A stretch of 64,000 nucleotides of DNA from assembly GCA_039819485.1 (NCBI GenBank), contig JBCBRY010000027.1, positions 21,297 through 85,296 of the forward strand, written 5' to 3'. The notes under the pieces are model-generated. The model saw nothing but the letters and a program-made list of their open reading frames with translations. It did not search any database and was not told the DNA's origin. The stretch comes from UBA6168 sp039819485. Lineage in GTDB: Bacteria; Bacteroidota; Bacteroidia; Chitinophagales; Saprospiraceae. Shown one piece after another: positions 1 through 7,887 of this stretch (position 1 is the first letter of the stretch; each line of letters starts with the position of its first letter). The position numbers and the translations under genes were made by a program.

Positions 1-57
1 ACGGCTTTAGGATTGGGCTGGGCGCAATTATCGCGAATTAAGCGTAAAAATTATTAG
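1..57 (+). CDS. 3' end of an unidentified gene (partial)
   Basis: Frame 1 is open from the first base to a TAG at 55-57 and encodes 18 residues ending in Gly-Leu-Gly-Trp-Ala and a basic tail. The pattern small-Leu-Gly-Leu-Gly-Trp-Ala...Arg resembles the extreme C-terminus of FabH-type 3-oxoacyl-ACP synthases, but 18 residues are too few to assign a family. The gene begins outside the window. Confidence 0.3.
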   Translation, partial: TALGLGWAQLSRIKRKNY

Positions 58-342
58 TGATTTTGGTCATAAAAAGGTTTCCCAGTTTAGAAATCGGTGT
101 AGCTTTGTGGCCTATTTACACTTAGTGACTTATTGGAAATTAGAAATTGTAATATCACTAATGTATAAGTCCTTAGTCATGAGGTTTAAAGATTGGTTTT
201 TTAAGTTTCTATTTCCGTTTAACAGTCCATCTTTTTGTTAAAGTCATCTTTTTCGTGGCCGTCAGCCGTATACTCCCGGAGTAAATTCGGGATAAGCTGC
301 CAGCCGACCACCGTAGAAAAGCTGCACACATAAAAACAAAAC

Positions 343-1320
343 ATGAAGAAAATCGGAATCCTCTTTGGAAAAGAAAGAACCTTTCCAAAAGCATTTGTAG
401 AACGAGTCAATTCAAAAGCGGTAGATGGAATCACGGCGGAGTTTGTGAAAGTCGAAGAAGTCATGATGAACAAGCCCTGCGGCTATGACGTCATCATCGA
501 CCGCATATCGCAAGACGTCCCATTTTATCGGGCCTATTTGAAAAATGCCGCAGCCACCGGTACGGCAGTTATCAACAACCCGTTTTGGTGGAGTGCTGAC
601 GAGAAATTTTTCAACAATGTACTCGCCGACCAAATCGGGATACCTGTCCCCAAAACAGTACTATTACCGAGCAAAGAACACCCGGACGATACCTCCTCGG
701 AAAGCTTTTCCAACCTGAAGTTTCCATTGGAGTGGGATGACATGATCGACTACCTTGGTGGTTTCCCTGCTTTTATGAAGCCGCACGCCGGTGGTGGTTG
801 GAAAAGTGTTTATCCAGTGGGTAACTGGACGGAAGTCTTTAAAGCCTACAACGAGACGGAACAGTTGGTCATGATGTTCCAGGAAGCCATTGAGTTCGAT
901 GCCTATTTCCGTTGCTACGGCATTGGTCGTAAGTATGTACACATCATGGACTATGAGCCGCGCAACCCCCACCACCTGCGCTACGTGGCCGACCACAAAG
1001 TAGGGGATGAGATGATGAAAACCATGCATGATTACGTACTGAAAATCTGCAACGCCCTCGGTTATGATTTCAATACAGTCGAATTTGCCATTAAAGATGG
1101 CATTCCTTATGCAATTGATTTCTGTAACCCGGCACCCGATGCGGAGGTGACTTCCGTTGGCAAAGAGAATTTCGAATGGGTCGTGGAAAACGCAGCCAAT
1201 TATGCCATTGAAGTGGCACAGGCACATCAGGAGGGCCAACAAAACCTGACCTGGGGCACATTTGTTCAAGATAGTGTGAAAGGGAAGATGTCGAAGCCGG
1301 CCAAGGGCAGAAAAAAATAA
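343..1320 (+). CDS. ATP-grasp domain ligase (first gene of an ATP-grasp/GATase trio)
   Basis: This 325-residue cytoplasmic protein has an ATP-grasp-like layout. An N-terminal alpha/beta pre-ATP-grasp region (about 1-90) is followed by a nucleotide-binding half with Lys146-Pro-His and the glycine-rich loop Gly150-Gly-Gly-Trp. A metal-binding C-terminal half has Glu248, Asp259 and Asn262 in the order expected for Mg-ATP ligands. ATP-grasp enzymes join a carboxylate to an amine or thiol through an acyl-phosphate. The substrate cannot be read from the sequence. A lysine-rich tail ends the protein. The next gene, a glutamine amidotransferase, starts 61 bases downstream, so the two are probably co-transcribed and may supply ammonia or an amide to the same product. 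Confidence 0.8.
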   Translation: MKKIGILFGKERTFPKAFVERVNSKAVDGITAEFVKVEEVMMNKPCGYDVIIDRISQDVPFYRAYLKNAAATGTAVINNPFWWSADEKFFNNVLADQIGIPVPKTVLLPSKEHPDDTSSESFSNLKFPLEWDDMIDYLGGFPAFMKPHAGGGWKSVYPVGNWTEVFKAYNETEQLVMMFQEAIEFDAYFRCYGIGRKYVHIMDYEPRNPHHLRYVADHKVGDEMMKTMHDYVLKICNALGYDFNTVEFAIKDGIPYAIDFCNPAPDAEVTSVGKENFEWVVENAANYAIEVAQAHQEGQQNLTWGTFVQDSVKGKMSKPAKGRKK

Positions 1321-1322
1321 TT

Positions 1323-1373
1323 ATTGTTAGTTGTTGGTTGTTTTGTGGCAACTGACAACCAACGACTAACAAT
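1323..1373. repeat. Locus-specific inverted repeat between ATP-grasp and GATase genes
   Basis: Two 19-nt arms (1323-1341 and 1355-1373) are complementary except for one G-T position and are separated by 13 nt. The repeat fills the spacer almost entirely and lies directly before the GATase start. It has no T-run, so it is not a convincing terminator. It belongs to the set of locus-private inverted repeats described in the findings. Confidence 0.7.
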
Positions 1374-1381
1374 TGATTTCT

Positions 1382-2209
1382 ATGGAAAATACACAAATAA
1401 AAGTAGCCATCCTGGATATGTACGAAGGTACGACCAACATCGGTATGACCAATATCCAGGACATCGTGAAGGAGTTTTCGCATTACTTGGAATATCAAAT
1501 CTTTGATGTCCGGAGCGAAGAGACTGTGCCAGACCTGAGCCACGACATTTATATCTTTTCGGGAGGCCCCGGCAATCCGTTGGTTGGGGATGAAAGTTGG
1601 CTCAAGCCCTTCCACGATCTGATCGATGAAATCTGGGAATACAACAAATATGGCGAAGGGCCCAAGAAGTATTGTTTTTTCATCTGTCACTCTTTCCAGA
1701 TGGCCTGTCATCATTTCGGTATCGGCAACATTACCCGCCGCAGGCGGATGTCATTTGGCACCTTCCCGGTGTACAAGACCGAAGCCGGACGAAAAGAATG
1801 GCTGTTTAAAGCATTGGACGATCCGTTCTACGTGGCCGATTTTCGAGAGTACCAGGTGATCGATCCAAACTTTGAAAGAATGGAGGAAATTGGGGCCAGG
1901 CTTTTATTGATCGAAAAAGAACGCACCAAGGCCGGGCTGGAAAGAGCCATGATGGCCGTCCGGTTTTCCCCAGAAATGATCGGCACCCAATTCCACCCGG
2001 AAGCCGATCCCAAAGGGATGCGAAAACACTTTTCCAACGAGGAGCGGGTCATTGCTATTCTGGAAGATTTTGGAAAGGAAAAACTGGAGTTCATGATCAA
2101 CGACCTGAACCATCCCGACAAGATTGAAAAAACGCATAAAGTTGTTTTACCGTTTTTCCTGCACCGGGCCATTCAAGGTGTACGGGAAAGAAAATTACAA
2201 ACCGCTTAA
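1382..2209 (+). CDS. Class I glutamine amidotransferase
   Basis: The 275-residue product has the class I (triad) amidotransferase fold. Ser-Gly-Gly-Pro-Gly lies at 60-64, the nucleophile elbow is Phe-Ile-Cys102-His-Ser-Phe-Gln, and the catalytic pair is His205-Pro-Glu207. The triad is intact, so it should release ammonia from glutamine. The ATG at 1382 is chosen over an in-frame TTG at 1373 that lies inside the inverted repeat. It differs from GuaA, CarA and TrpG in having no attached synthase and in an 80-residue C-terminal extension rich in charged residues. Its neighbours are two ATP-grasp-type ligases, so it probably feeds one of them. The acceptor is unknown. Confidence 0.85.
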   Translation: MENTQIKVAILDMYEGTTNIGMTNIQDIVKEFSHYLEYQIFDVRSEETVPDLSHDIYIFSGGPGNPLVGDESWLKPFHDLIDEIWEYNKYGEGPKKYCFFICHSFQMACHHFGIGNITRRRRMSFGTFPVYKTEAGRKEWLFKALDDPFYVADFREYQVIDPNFERMEEIGARLLLIEKERTKAGLERAMMAVRFSPEMIGTQFHPEADPKGMRKHFSNEERVIAILEDFGKEKLEFMINDLNHPDKIEKTHKVVLPFFLHRAIQGVRERKLQTA

Positions 2210-2221
2210 AGAACAATCAAA

Positions 2222-2303
2222 ATAAAAATTAAAATAAAAATATAAGATAGTGCTTCAAGCCCTGTCTGTTATTTTTCATTTTTATTTTCATTTTAATTTT
2301 TAT
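2222..2303. repeat. AT-rich inverted repeat before the third ligase-cluster gene
   Basis: Two nearly pure A/T tracts are inverted copies of one another: A-rich at about 2222-2245 and T-rich at about 2271-2303. They form an imperfect hairpin of roughly 25-nt arms immediately upstream of the ATG at 2308. Low complexity makes the exact ends uncertain. Confidence 0.5.
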
Positions 2304-2307
2304 TAAA

Positions 2308-3504
2308 ATGATCGCCCACCTCCGCAAACAGTACAACACCCATTTTACGGAAAAAAAATACGAGGCATTTCTTTCGGAAATTTTTCGGAAAGCTGGCCAC
2401 GAAGCCACGTTTAAAATTGCCGAGACCCCTATTTTTATTCCGCCTGCCCTGAAAAAACAATTATTGGATGCCAGTGAAGAATTGGTGGATGTGATCTGTC
2501 GGCCCGGCTTCAAAGAGTATTCGCAGGAAACTATTTTCCCAAATGAATTTGTCCCCGGCGAAACGCCAAACACCCATTTCCTAAGTATTGATTTTGGGAT
2601 ATGTGCAGATGAAGATGGAAATATTTCACCACAACTAATTGAAATTCAAGGGTTTCCGTCATTGTTTTTTTATCAGCACCTGTGTGCAACCGCCTATAAG
2701 AATCATTTTAACTTACCAGGTCACTACACCTATTTGTTCAATGGCCTAACAGCGGAAACTTATCTGGAAAAATTGCGGCAGGTCATAGTTGGAGACTCCA
2801 GGCCGGAGAATGTTGTGCTGTTGGAAGTGGAACCATACAAGCAAAACACGCAGATTGATTTTTATGCCGCCAGCAAAATGCTTGGAATAAAGATTTGTTG
2901 CTTGAGCGATTTAAAAACAGAAGGTCGCGATGTTTTTTATCTGGACGACGATGGGAAAAAAATAAAAGTTGAGCGTGTTTTCAACCGGGTTATTTTCGAC
3001 GAATTGGTCAAGCATCCACATTTGGAAAAAGACTTTTCAATCAGAAAAGAATACGATATAAAATGGATCGGCCACCCTCACTGGTTCGCCCGCATCAGCA
3101 AGCATACCCTGCCGCTGTTCGACAGCGAATTCGTGCCTGATTCTTATTTTTTAAATGATGAAAAAAACCTGCCTTCCGACCTGGAAAATTATGTCCTGAA
3201 GCCATTGTATTCGTTTTCTGGCCAGGGGGTCATCATCAACCCCGTGCCGGCCGATGTCGAAGCAATTCCTGAGGATAAGCGGAAGCATTTTATCTTACAG
3301 AAAAAAGTAAAGTATGCCCGGCTGGTGGAAACGCTGGACGACCCTGCCAAAGTGGAAGTCCGCATCATGATGGCCTGGGAGGAAGGGGCCGAACGCCCCA
3401 CGGCTCTCACCAACCTGGTTCGGCTGAGCAAAGGCGAGATGGTTGGTGTGCGCTACAACAAAGGCAGGAGCTGGGTCGGGGGGAGTGTCGGGTTTTTTGA
3501 ATAA
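2308..3504 (+). CDS. ATP-grasp-like ligase (third gene of the trio)
   Basis: The protein has 398 residues and a long N-terminal region. The segment Leu-Ile-Glu-Ile-Gln-Gly-Phe-Pro near 111 looks like a metal-site strand. A later segment near 295, Tyr-Val-Leu-Lys-Pro-Leu-Tyr-Ser-Phe-Ser-Gly-Gln-Gly, resembles an ATP-grasp phosphate-binding loop. The order suggests the circularly permuted arrangement of the glutathionylspermidine-synthase type rather than the standard one. It follows the GATase by about 100 bases on the same strand. I infer a ligation step in the same pathway as the two upstream genes; the substrate is not visible. Family assignment is weaker than for the first ligase. Confidence 0.6.
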   Translation: MIAHLRKQYNTHFTEKKYEAFLSEIFRKAGHEATFKIAETPIFIPPALKKQLLDASEELVDVICRPGFKEYSQETIFPNEFVPGETPNTHFLSIDFGICADEDGNISPQLIEIQGFPSLFFYQHLCATAYKNHFNLPGHYTYLFNGLTAETYLEKLRQVIVGDSRPENVVLLEVEPYKQNTQIDFYAASKMLGIKICCLSDLKTEGRDVFYLDDDGKKIKVERVFNRVIFDELVKHPHLEKDFSIRKEYDIKWIGHPHWFARISKHTLPLFDSEFVPDSYFLNDEKNLPSDLENYVLKPLYSFSGQGVIINPVPADVEAIPEDKRKHFILQKKVKYARLVETLDDPAKVEVRIMMAWEEGAERPTALTNLVRLSKGEMVGVRYNKGRSWVGGSVGFFE

Positions 3505-3526
3505 ACCCTGACCAATACCTTTTTCC

Positions 3527-3534
3527 TATTTTTG
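3527..3534 (+). promoter_or_regulatory. Possible Bacteroidota -7 promoter element
   Basis: TATTTTTG matches the TAnnTTTG -7 consensus and lies 110 bases before the CNNM gene, in the gap after the ligase cluster. A good -33 TTTG at the usual spacing is not present, so this is tentative. Confidence 0.25.
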
Positions 3535-3644
3535 CCGTATAATTATTTGGAGTTGCCAACACAGCAGCTGATATTTTAATCAAACATTACAAAGTGCGGG
3601 CGATTGTTCATCCATAAAATACAGAAGCCCTGCCGCCTAAATAC

Positions 3645-4739
3645 ATGGTACTACTACTAGTATACGCATCTATATCTATTGTATTTTCTTTTTTGTGCTC
3701 CATCTGGGAGGCTGTTTTGTTGAGCATTACCCCGGCATTTGTCAACCTCCATGTGAAGGAAGGGTCCAAATTGGGCACATCGTTGCAAGAATTCAAAAAG
3801 GATATTGACCGGCCGCTGTCGGCCATTCTTACGCTGAATACAGTTGCTCATACGGTTGGGGCCATTTTGGTCGGGGTACAGGCCAATAAAGTGTTTGACT
3901 CAGGCGCCTCTTTTTTGTCCATTCCGGTAGAAACGATCGTGGCGAGCGTAATGACGCTCGCGATTTTGATCCTTTCCGAAATTATTCCCAAAACGCTTGG
4001 GGCCAATAACTGGCGGAGTCTGGCAGGGTTCACGGTCAGGTCACTGAAGTTTATTATTTTCATACTGACGCCCCTGATCTGGCTGACGATGCTGATTACC
4101 AAAAAGCTAAAATCAAAAGATGTAAAAAGTGTGCTTTCCCGTGCCGACTTCCTGGCCATGGCCGACCTGGGCAAAAAAAGCGGCGCGCTGAAAGAAAACG
4201 AATCGGCCATTATTGAAAACCTGTTACATCTGAATATATTAAAAGCCAAAGATGTGATGACCCCCCGCACGATGATGGTCATGGCCGATCAAAATATTAC
4301 CCTCGAGGAATTTTACGGTTCGCGCGACCGGATGCCGCCGTTTTCCCGCATCCCGGTATATGATGAAAACCGGGACGATATAAAAGGGTTTATTTTAAAG
4401 AACGAAGTGCTGACCGGTATGCTGGAAGGTCGCGGCGGTGATAAACTGGAAAGCATTAAGCGCAAACTGGCCATCGTAAACGACAACAAGGAGCTGCCAC
4501 ACCTTTTTGAGTTTTTATCAAAAAACAGATCGCATATCGCTGCCGTTTCTGATGAATATGGAAGTGTCATCGGCCTCGTCACCCTCGAAGATTTATTCGA
4601 AACCATCCTCGGTTTTGAAATCATGGATGAAACGGACAACATTGCCGACTTGCAAAATTACGCCCGGAAAAAATGGGAAGAACGGGCAAAGAAAATGGGC
4701 CTGCTGGTAAAACCGACCGAAGAGCAGGAGAGTAATTAG
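3645..4739 (+). CDS. CNNM/DUF21 membrane protein with CBS pair (hemolysin-like family)
   Basis: The 364-residue protein has an N-terminal CNNM (DUF21) domain with about three to four membrane segments between residues 1 and 160. A tandem CBS module follows: the first domain from about 196 (Lys-Asp-Val-Met-Thr-Pro-Arg) and the second from about 274 (Asp-Glu-Tyr-Gly-Ser-Val-Ile-Gly-Leu-Val). Family members are divalent-cation (Mg/Co) exporters or regulators regulated by adenine nucleotides. The usual C-terminal CorC_HlyC transporter-associated domain is missing; the protein stops about 35 residues after CBS2 with a charged tail. This short form is common in Bacteroidota and is not necessarily a truncation. 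Transport function is inferred from family. Confidence 0.85.
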   Translation: MVLLLVYASISIVFSFLCSIWEAVLLSITPAFVNLHVKEGSKLGTSLQEFKKDIDRPLSAILTLNTVAHTVGAILVGVQANKVFDSGASFLSIPVETIVASVMTLAILILSEIIPKTLGANNWRSLAGFTVRSLKFIIFILTPLIWLTMLITKKLKSKDVKSVLSRADFLAMADLGKKSGALKENESAIIENLLHLNILKAKDVMTPRTMMVMADQNITLEEFYGSRDRMPPFSRIPVYDENRDDIKGFILKNEVLTGMLEGRGGDKLESIKRKLAIVNDNKELPHLFEFLSKNRSHIAAVSDEYGSVIGLVTLEDLFETILGFEIMDETDNIADLQNYARKKWEERAKKMGLLVKPTEEQESN

Positions 4740-4766
4740 AATGAAAAATGAAAAATGAAAAATTCT

Positions 4767-5783
4767 TTATTCTTCATTGTACAAGCTTGTTGTTTTTTCA
4801 AGCCTATCTTTTATCTTTCTCCGCAACCCTACTGGCTTCACTATTTCGATAGCTTCACCCATTCCTAATATTTCCCGTTCCAGCTCATAGTTCCAGACGA
4901 CGTTGAGACTGACGTTGACCCAGCCATTTTCTTCTTCCAAAATACTTTGGCTCGGATGCAATGGTTTTGTAATAATATAGGGCAGTTGTGATTTTTTTAA
5001 TTTTAATAAAATATGTCGTCCGCGCATTTTGATGGTTCTTGAAACACCGATAACTTCCTCAAAAAAACGGAAGACATCCGTCAAAGGCTCCCTGTATTTT
5101 ACCCTCCCATATTCTTCAATGCTTACCATGCGGTCGAGTGCCAGGGTCAATAGGTTTTCATGGTTCAGTTTATTGGCACACAATAAAAACCAGCGGTTAT
5201 TATATTCTTTTAATAAATACGGAAAAATGATTTGTTCCAAGGGTTCTTTGGCTTTAAAAGATTGGTACAACATTTTGATAGGGCTTTTTTTCCGGATGGC
5301 CCGGTGCAACGGCTCAATTAATTCCAGCCCTTTTAACTGTTCGTTTTTGTCCAGGTCGATATAAGATACACCCTCGTTTTTTTGTTTTAATATCTTGTCT
5401 TCCAATTTTGCCACCACCGATGACAAATCCTTGAAATAATTAAATCCTTTAATTTGTTTTAAAATACCGACGACCTCGTTTAATTTTTCCAAATCATAAT
5501 CAGACACGGGCGTATTGGTAATGCTGTAGTCTTTATCTGCATACGTATAATATTTTCTTTCCATCACTACAATGGGCGCATTGAACCCCAGTTTGTCGCT
5601 CCGCATATTTTGAATGTCCAGCTGTACCGTCCTTTTGCTTACCCCGGAATCAATACCTTCTAATTCATACAGTGCATCGGAAACAGTATCGATTAAATCT
5701 CCCAGTGTCCATTTGCGAAAACGGTTTTGCAGACATTTGTCAATAGTGCGGTAACGTAATAATGCTAATTTATTGATCGGCAT
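4767..5783 (-). CDS. WYL-domain transcriptional regulator
   Basis: This 338-residue DeoR/YafY-type regulator has an N-terminal winged helix (about 1-75, with Arg-Thr-Val-Gln-Leu-Asp-Ile in the recognition region), a linker, a WYL domain from about 130 and a C-terminal WCX extension. The signature triad is replaced by Arg-Trp-Phe-Leu. WYL domains bind nucleic acid or nucleotide-like ligands, and several regulate phage-defence islands. No defence genes sit next to this copy, so its target is unknown. It is convergent with the CNNM gene, with only 27 bases between the stops, and its upstream side faces the palindromes and broken tRNAs. Confidence 0.85.
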   Translation of the reverse strand: MPINKLALLRYRTIDKCLQNRFRKWTLGDLIDTVSDALYELEGIDSGVSKRTVQLDIQNMRSDKLGFNAPIVVMERKYYTYADKDYSITNTPVSDYDLEKLNEVVGILKQIKGFNYFKDLSSVVAKLEDKILKQKNEGVSYIDLDKNEQLKGLELIEPLHRAIRKKSPIKMLYQSFKAKEPLEQIIFPYLLKEYNNRWFLLCANKLNHENLLTLALDRMVSIEEYGRVKYREPLTDVFRFFEEVIGVSRTIKMRGRHILLKLKKSQLPYIITKPLHPSQSILEEENGWVNVSLNVVWNYELEREILGMGEAIEIVKPVGLRRKIKDRLEKTTSLYNEE

Positions 5784-5854
5784 GAAACTTTTTTTTTATG
5801 GTGCTGGTTGGTGGCCATAACTCGAATTGTACATCCAGAATACTTGACTCGTAA

Positions 5855-5903
5855 CTCGGATTGTTAATCCGAGAATTGGCTGATTGGATTAACAATCCGA
5901 GTT
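5855..5903. repeat. Short palindrome family (copy 1, doubled)
   Basis: CTCGGATT-GTT-AATCCGAG (5855-5873) is a palindrome with a 3-nt loop. A second inverted half-copy follows at 5886-5903, so 5853-5870 and 5886-5903 form an 18-nt perfect inverted repeat. The same palindrome with loop AAC recurs at 59159-59177. This looks like a dispersed REP-like element. Confidence 0.75.
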
Positions 5904-6157
5904 GAATTTTCAAAAATAATTATTACTACGCAGATAGATTGCGTATTAGCGCAAAAACTTTGCACCGTCATTATTTCAAAAGAGAAATAAATTAATTAAA
6001 GATATAGTGCTTTGGCACAAAAGAAGGAGAAGAAGCGGCAAGTTCCTGATGTACCGGATGAGGGTTTCTGTATGGCCCCATAGTGTCGGTCCCTGCGATA
6101 AGTATTGGAAACCGATATGCTGACGGATTGAATGAGCCGTGGATCTATTTGCTCAAA

Positions 6158-6186
6158 GGTTGTGGGTTCGACTCCCACATAGTCAA
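6158..6186 (+). pseudogene. tRNA relic 1: T-arm and 3' acceptor strand only
   Basis: A canonical T-arm is present (GTGGG stem, TTCGACT loop, CCCAC stem, 6162-6178), followed by a short acceptor-like tail. No D-arm or anticodon arm with the right spacing precedes it, and no matching 5' acceptor strand was found upstream. It is the 3' third of a broken tRNA gene. Confidence 0.6.
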
Positions 6187-6189
6187 TAG

Positions 6190-6259
6190 CGGCTATTAGC
6201 TCAGTTGGTAGAGCGTTGAGTCCCTTGATTTGCAGGTTCGAGTCCTGCTTCCGGTTCGA
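6190..6259 (+). pseudogene. tRNA relic 2: chimeric, missing anticodon stem
   Basis: The D-arm is perfect (GCTC at 6199-6202 and GAGC at 6211-6214, with an AGTTGGTA loop) and so is the T-arm (GCAGG, TTCGAGT, CCTGC, 6232-6248). Only 17 bases lie between them, too few for an anticodon arm plus variable loop, and they form no stem. The 5' strand CGGCTAT (6190-6196) does not pair with the 3' strand TTCCGGT (6249-6255). It looks like two tRNA halves joined by deletion and is unlikely to be functional. Confidence 0.65.
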
Positions 6260-6262
6260 CAT

Positions 6263-6307
6263 CGGAATGGCGGAATTGGTAAACGCACTAGATTGTGGAT
6301 CTAGCAT
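6263..6307 (+). pseudogene. tRNA relic 3: 5' half with anticodon GTG
   Basis: A D-arm of the Leu/Ser class (GGCGGAATTGGTAAACGC) leads into a perfect 5-bp anticodon stem CTAGA/TCTAG with loop TTGTGGA (6288-6304), giving anticodon GTG (His). No variable arm, T-arm or GTTCGA follows, so the gene is cut after the anticodon arm. A His anticodon on a Leu/Ser-like D-arm is itself odd. Confidence 0.6.
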
Positions 6308-6600
6308 CATTTTCCTTCAATTTAAAAACGATGAGCCCCGTAAAGGCAATACCCGCTGATTTTTTTTTCAAAAAAAAGAGATCGGCAATCTGGCCGAAGC
6401 CAGCAAACGGCAGGATACCGCCGGGCAGAATGAGCAGGCTTTCATTTGTCAGAAGTTCAGTGAAGGTGCAGACGGGTTTTCCCCTGCGCGGTCACTGGCC
6501 GGCCGGCACTTGAAACCCTCCTCCCGAAACCCGGCTCAACGCCCTTTCCGCCGACACCGGATGGGATTGCTTTTGCGGACTCATTTTCTTTTAAGCATTC
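6308..6600. other. Spacer between tRNA relics and SPFH gene
   Basis: I see no convincing gene. On the minus strand, roughly 6330-6500, one frame is open and fairly hydrophobic (containing Leu-Leu-Ile-Leu-Pro-Gly-Gly-Ile-Leu-Pro) but lacks a start; it could be a decayed coding fragment. The plus-strand reading of the same stretch looks like noise. Confidence 0.3.
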
Positions 6601-6693
6601 AGGTTTCAGGTTTCAGGGGTCAGGGGTCAGGAGTCAGGCAGTGCAGGTCAAAACAACCTGACCCCTGAAACCTGACCCCTGAAACCTGACCCT
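6601..6693. repeat. Long inverted repeat built from CAGGTTT/CAGGGGT words
   Basis: The left part (about 6601-6638) is a run of CAGGTTT and CAGGGGT words. The right part (6657-6693) contains their inverse, CCTGACCCCTGAAA, twice. Together they form an imperfect hairpin of about 33-nt arms around a loop of about 20 nt. It ends 16 bases before the SPFH start codon and therefore lies in its 5' leader. Confidence 0.75.
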
Positions 6694-6708
6694 TCTAATT
6701 ATACAATC

Positions 6709-7806
6709 ATGAAATTCATTAAAATTTTTCCCCACCGGGTCGGACTCGTTTTCAACAAAGGAAACTACCTCCGCACCATCACCGAGGGCAGCCACTGGCT
6801 GGGCTGGTTTGAAACGGTGAAAATCTACGATACAACGCAGGCATTTAACCCGCCTTGCGAACTGAACGTCCTGCTAAATGACTATACTTTCAAGTCACTG
6901 GTAGATGTGATTGAAGTGGGGGATACGCAGATCGCCCTGCAATTCCAGGACGGTAACTTCAAGCAGGTGCTGCGTCCCGGGCGTTATGCCATTTGGAAGG
7001 ATGTTGTGGAATATGAGCACCGCCTGATCGACCTGACAGAGGTGGAGGTGCCTGAGGACCTGGAGCGTAAACTGCTTCTGAATCCAAAGATCCTGCTTTA
7101 CCTCAAGATTCAGGAAGTGCCTGCATATACCGTTGGACTGCTGTACGTGGACGGCAAATATGTGAAGCGCCTGAACCCTGGTACTTACTACTTCTGGAAA
7201 AACGACAAGGCCGTACGCCTGGAAACGGCTGACCTGCGTCAGCAACTGATGGAAATTGCCGGTCAGGAAATCCTTACCAAGGATAAAGCCGCTGTGCGCG
7301 TCAACTTTTTTGCGCAATACAAAATCGTTGATGTGGACAAGGCGCTAACGCAGACCAAAGATGCTACCAAGCAACTCTACATCGCCCTGCAACTGTCCAT
7401 CCGGGAGTACATCGGTACGCTCACCATCGACGAGCTGCTGGCGAAAAAAGAGGATGTGACCCCATTCATCCTTAAGGAAGTGGCCGACCAGGCTGCTGAG
7501 CTCGGAATGGAGGTGAGCGGTGGTGGTATCCGCGACATCATCCTGCCAGGCGATGTCAAGTCTATCATGAACCAGGTGCTGATTGCCGAAAAACAGGCAC
7601 AGGCCAATACCATCACCCGCCGGGAAGAAACTGCTTCCACCCGGAGTCTGCTGAACACGGCCAAGCTGATGGAGGACAACGAGATGCTGTTCAAACTGAA
7701 GGAGATGGAATATGTGGAAAAAATTGCGGACAAGATCAACAGCATTTCTCTCTCCGGTGGCTCCCAGGTGGTAGATCAACTGCGGGAGATCTTTGTGAAA
7801 AATTGA
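6709..7806 (+). CDS. SPFH/Band 7 (slipin/stomatin-like) protein
   Basis: The 365-residue protein starts with a short region lacking an obvious transmembrane helix, followed by a duplicated-looking region. Residues 24-105 and 120-175 share the pattern Leu-x-Pro-Gly-Arg/Thr-Tyr...Trp-Lys. An SPFH domain then covers roughly 150-290, and a helical, glutamate-rich coiled-coil tail follows (about 285-345). SPFH proteins scaffold membrane microdomains and often control proteases. No NfeD partner, the usual neighbour, is adjacent. A strong terminator follows directly, so it is probably a single-gene unit. The leader contains the long inverted repeat at 6601-6693. Confidence 0.85.
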   Translation: MKFIKIFPHRVGLVFNKGNYLRTITEGSHWLGWFETVKIYDTTQAFNPPCELNVLLNDYTFKSLVDVIEVGDTQIALQFQDGNFKQVLRPGRYAIWKDVVEYEHRLIDLTEVEVPEDLERKLLLNPKILLYLKIQEVPAYTVGLLYVDGKYVKRLNPGTYYFWKNDKAVRLETADLRQQLMEIAGQEILTKDKAAVRVNFFAQYKIVDVDKALTQTKDATKQLYIALQLSIREYIGTLTIDELLAKKEDVTPFILKEVADQAAELGMEVSGGGIRDIILPGDVKSIMNQVLIAEKQAQANTITRREETASTRSLLNTAKLMEDNEMLFKLKEMEYVEKIADKINSISLSGGSQVVDQLREIFVKN

Positions 7807-7830
7807 TAATTGATAGTTCTTTTAAATATG

Positions 7831-7861
7831 GAGCGCCGGGATGCCGGCGCTCTCTTTTTTT
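7831..7861 (+). terminator. Intrinsic terminator after the SPFH gene
   Basis: The perfect 9-bp arms GAGCGCCGG (7831-7839) and CCGGCGCTC (7844-7852) surround a 4-nt loop and are followed by a T-run to 7861. Confidence 0.9.
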
Positions 7862-7887
7862 ATAAATAAAGATTAAATTTTACTGGT

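Noticed and set aside
664..1714. Long minus-strand frames across the ATP-grasp and GATase genes
   Set aside because: They are shadows of the plus-strand genes, with no recognisable motifs and no support from strand context.
4767..5783. WYL regulator as part of a phage-defence island
   Set aside because: No nuclease, methylase, helicase or abortive-infection gene is adjacent; the CNNM and SPFH genes are ordinary neighbours.
5996..6310. A 104-codon minus-strand frame across the tRNA relics
   Set aside because: It reads antisense to tRNA-like sequence, with the familiar spurious peptides such as Val-Gly-Val-Glu-Pro-Thr-Thr that arise from reverse T-arms. It is not a gene.
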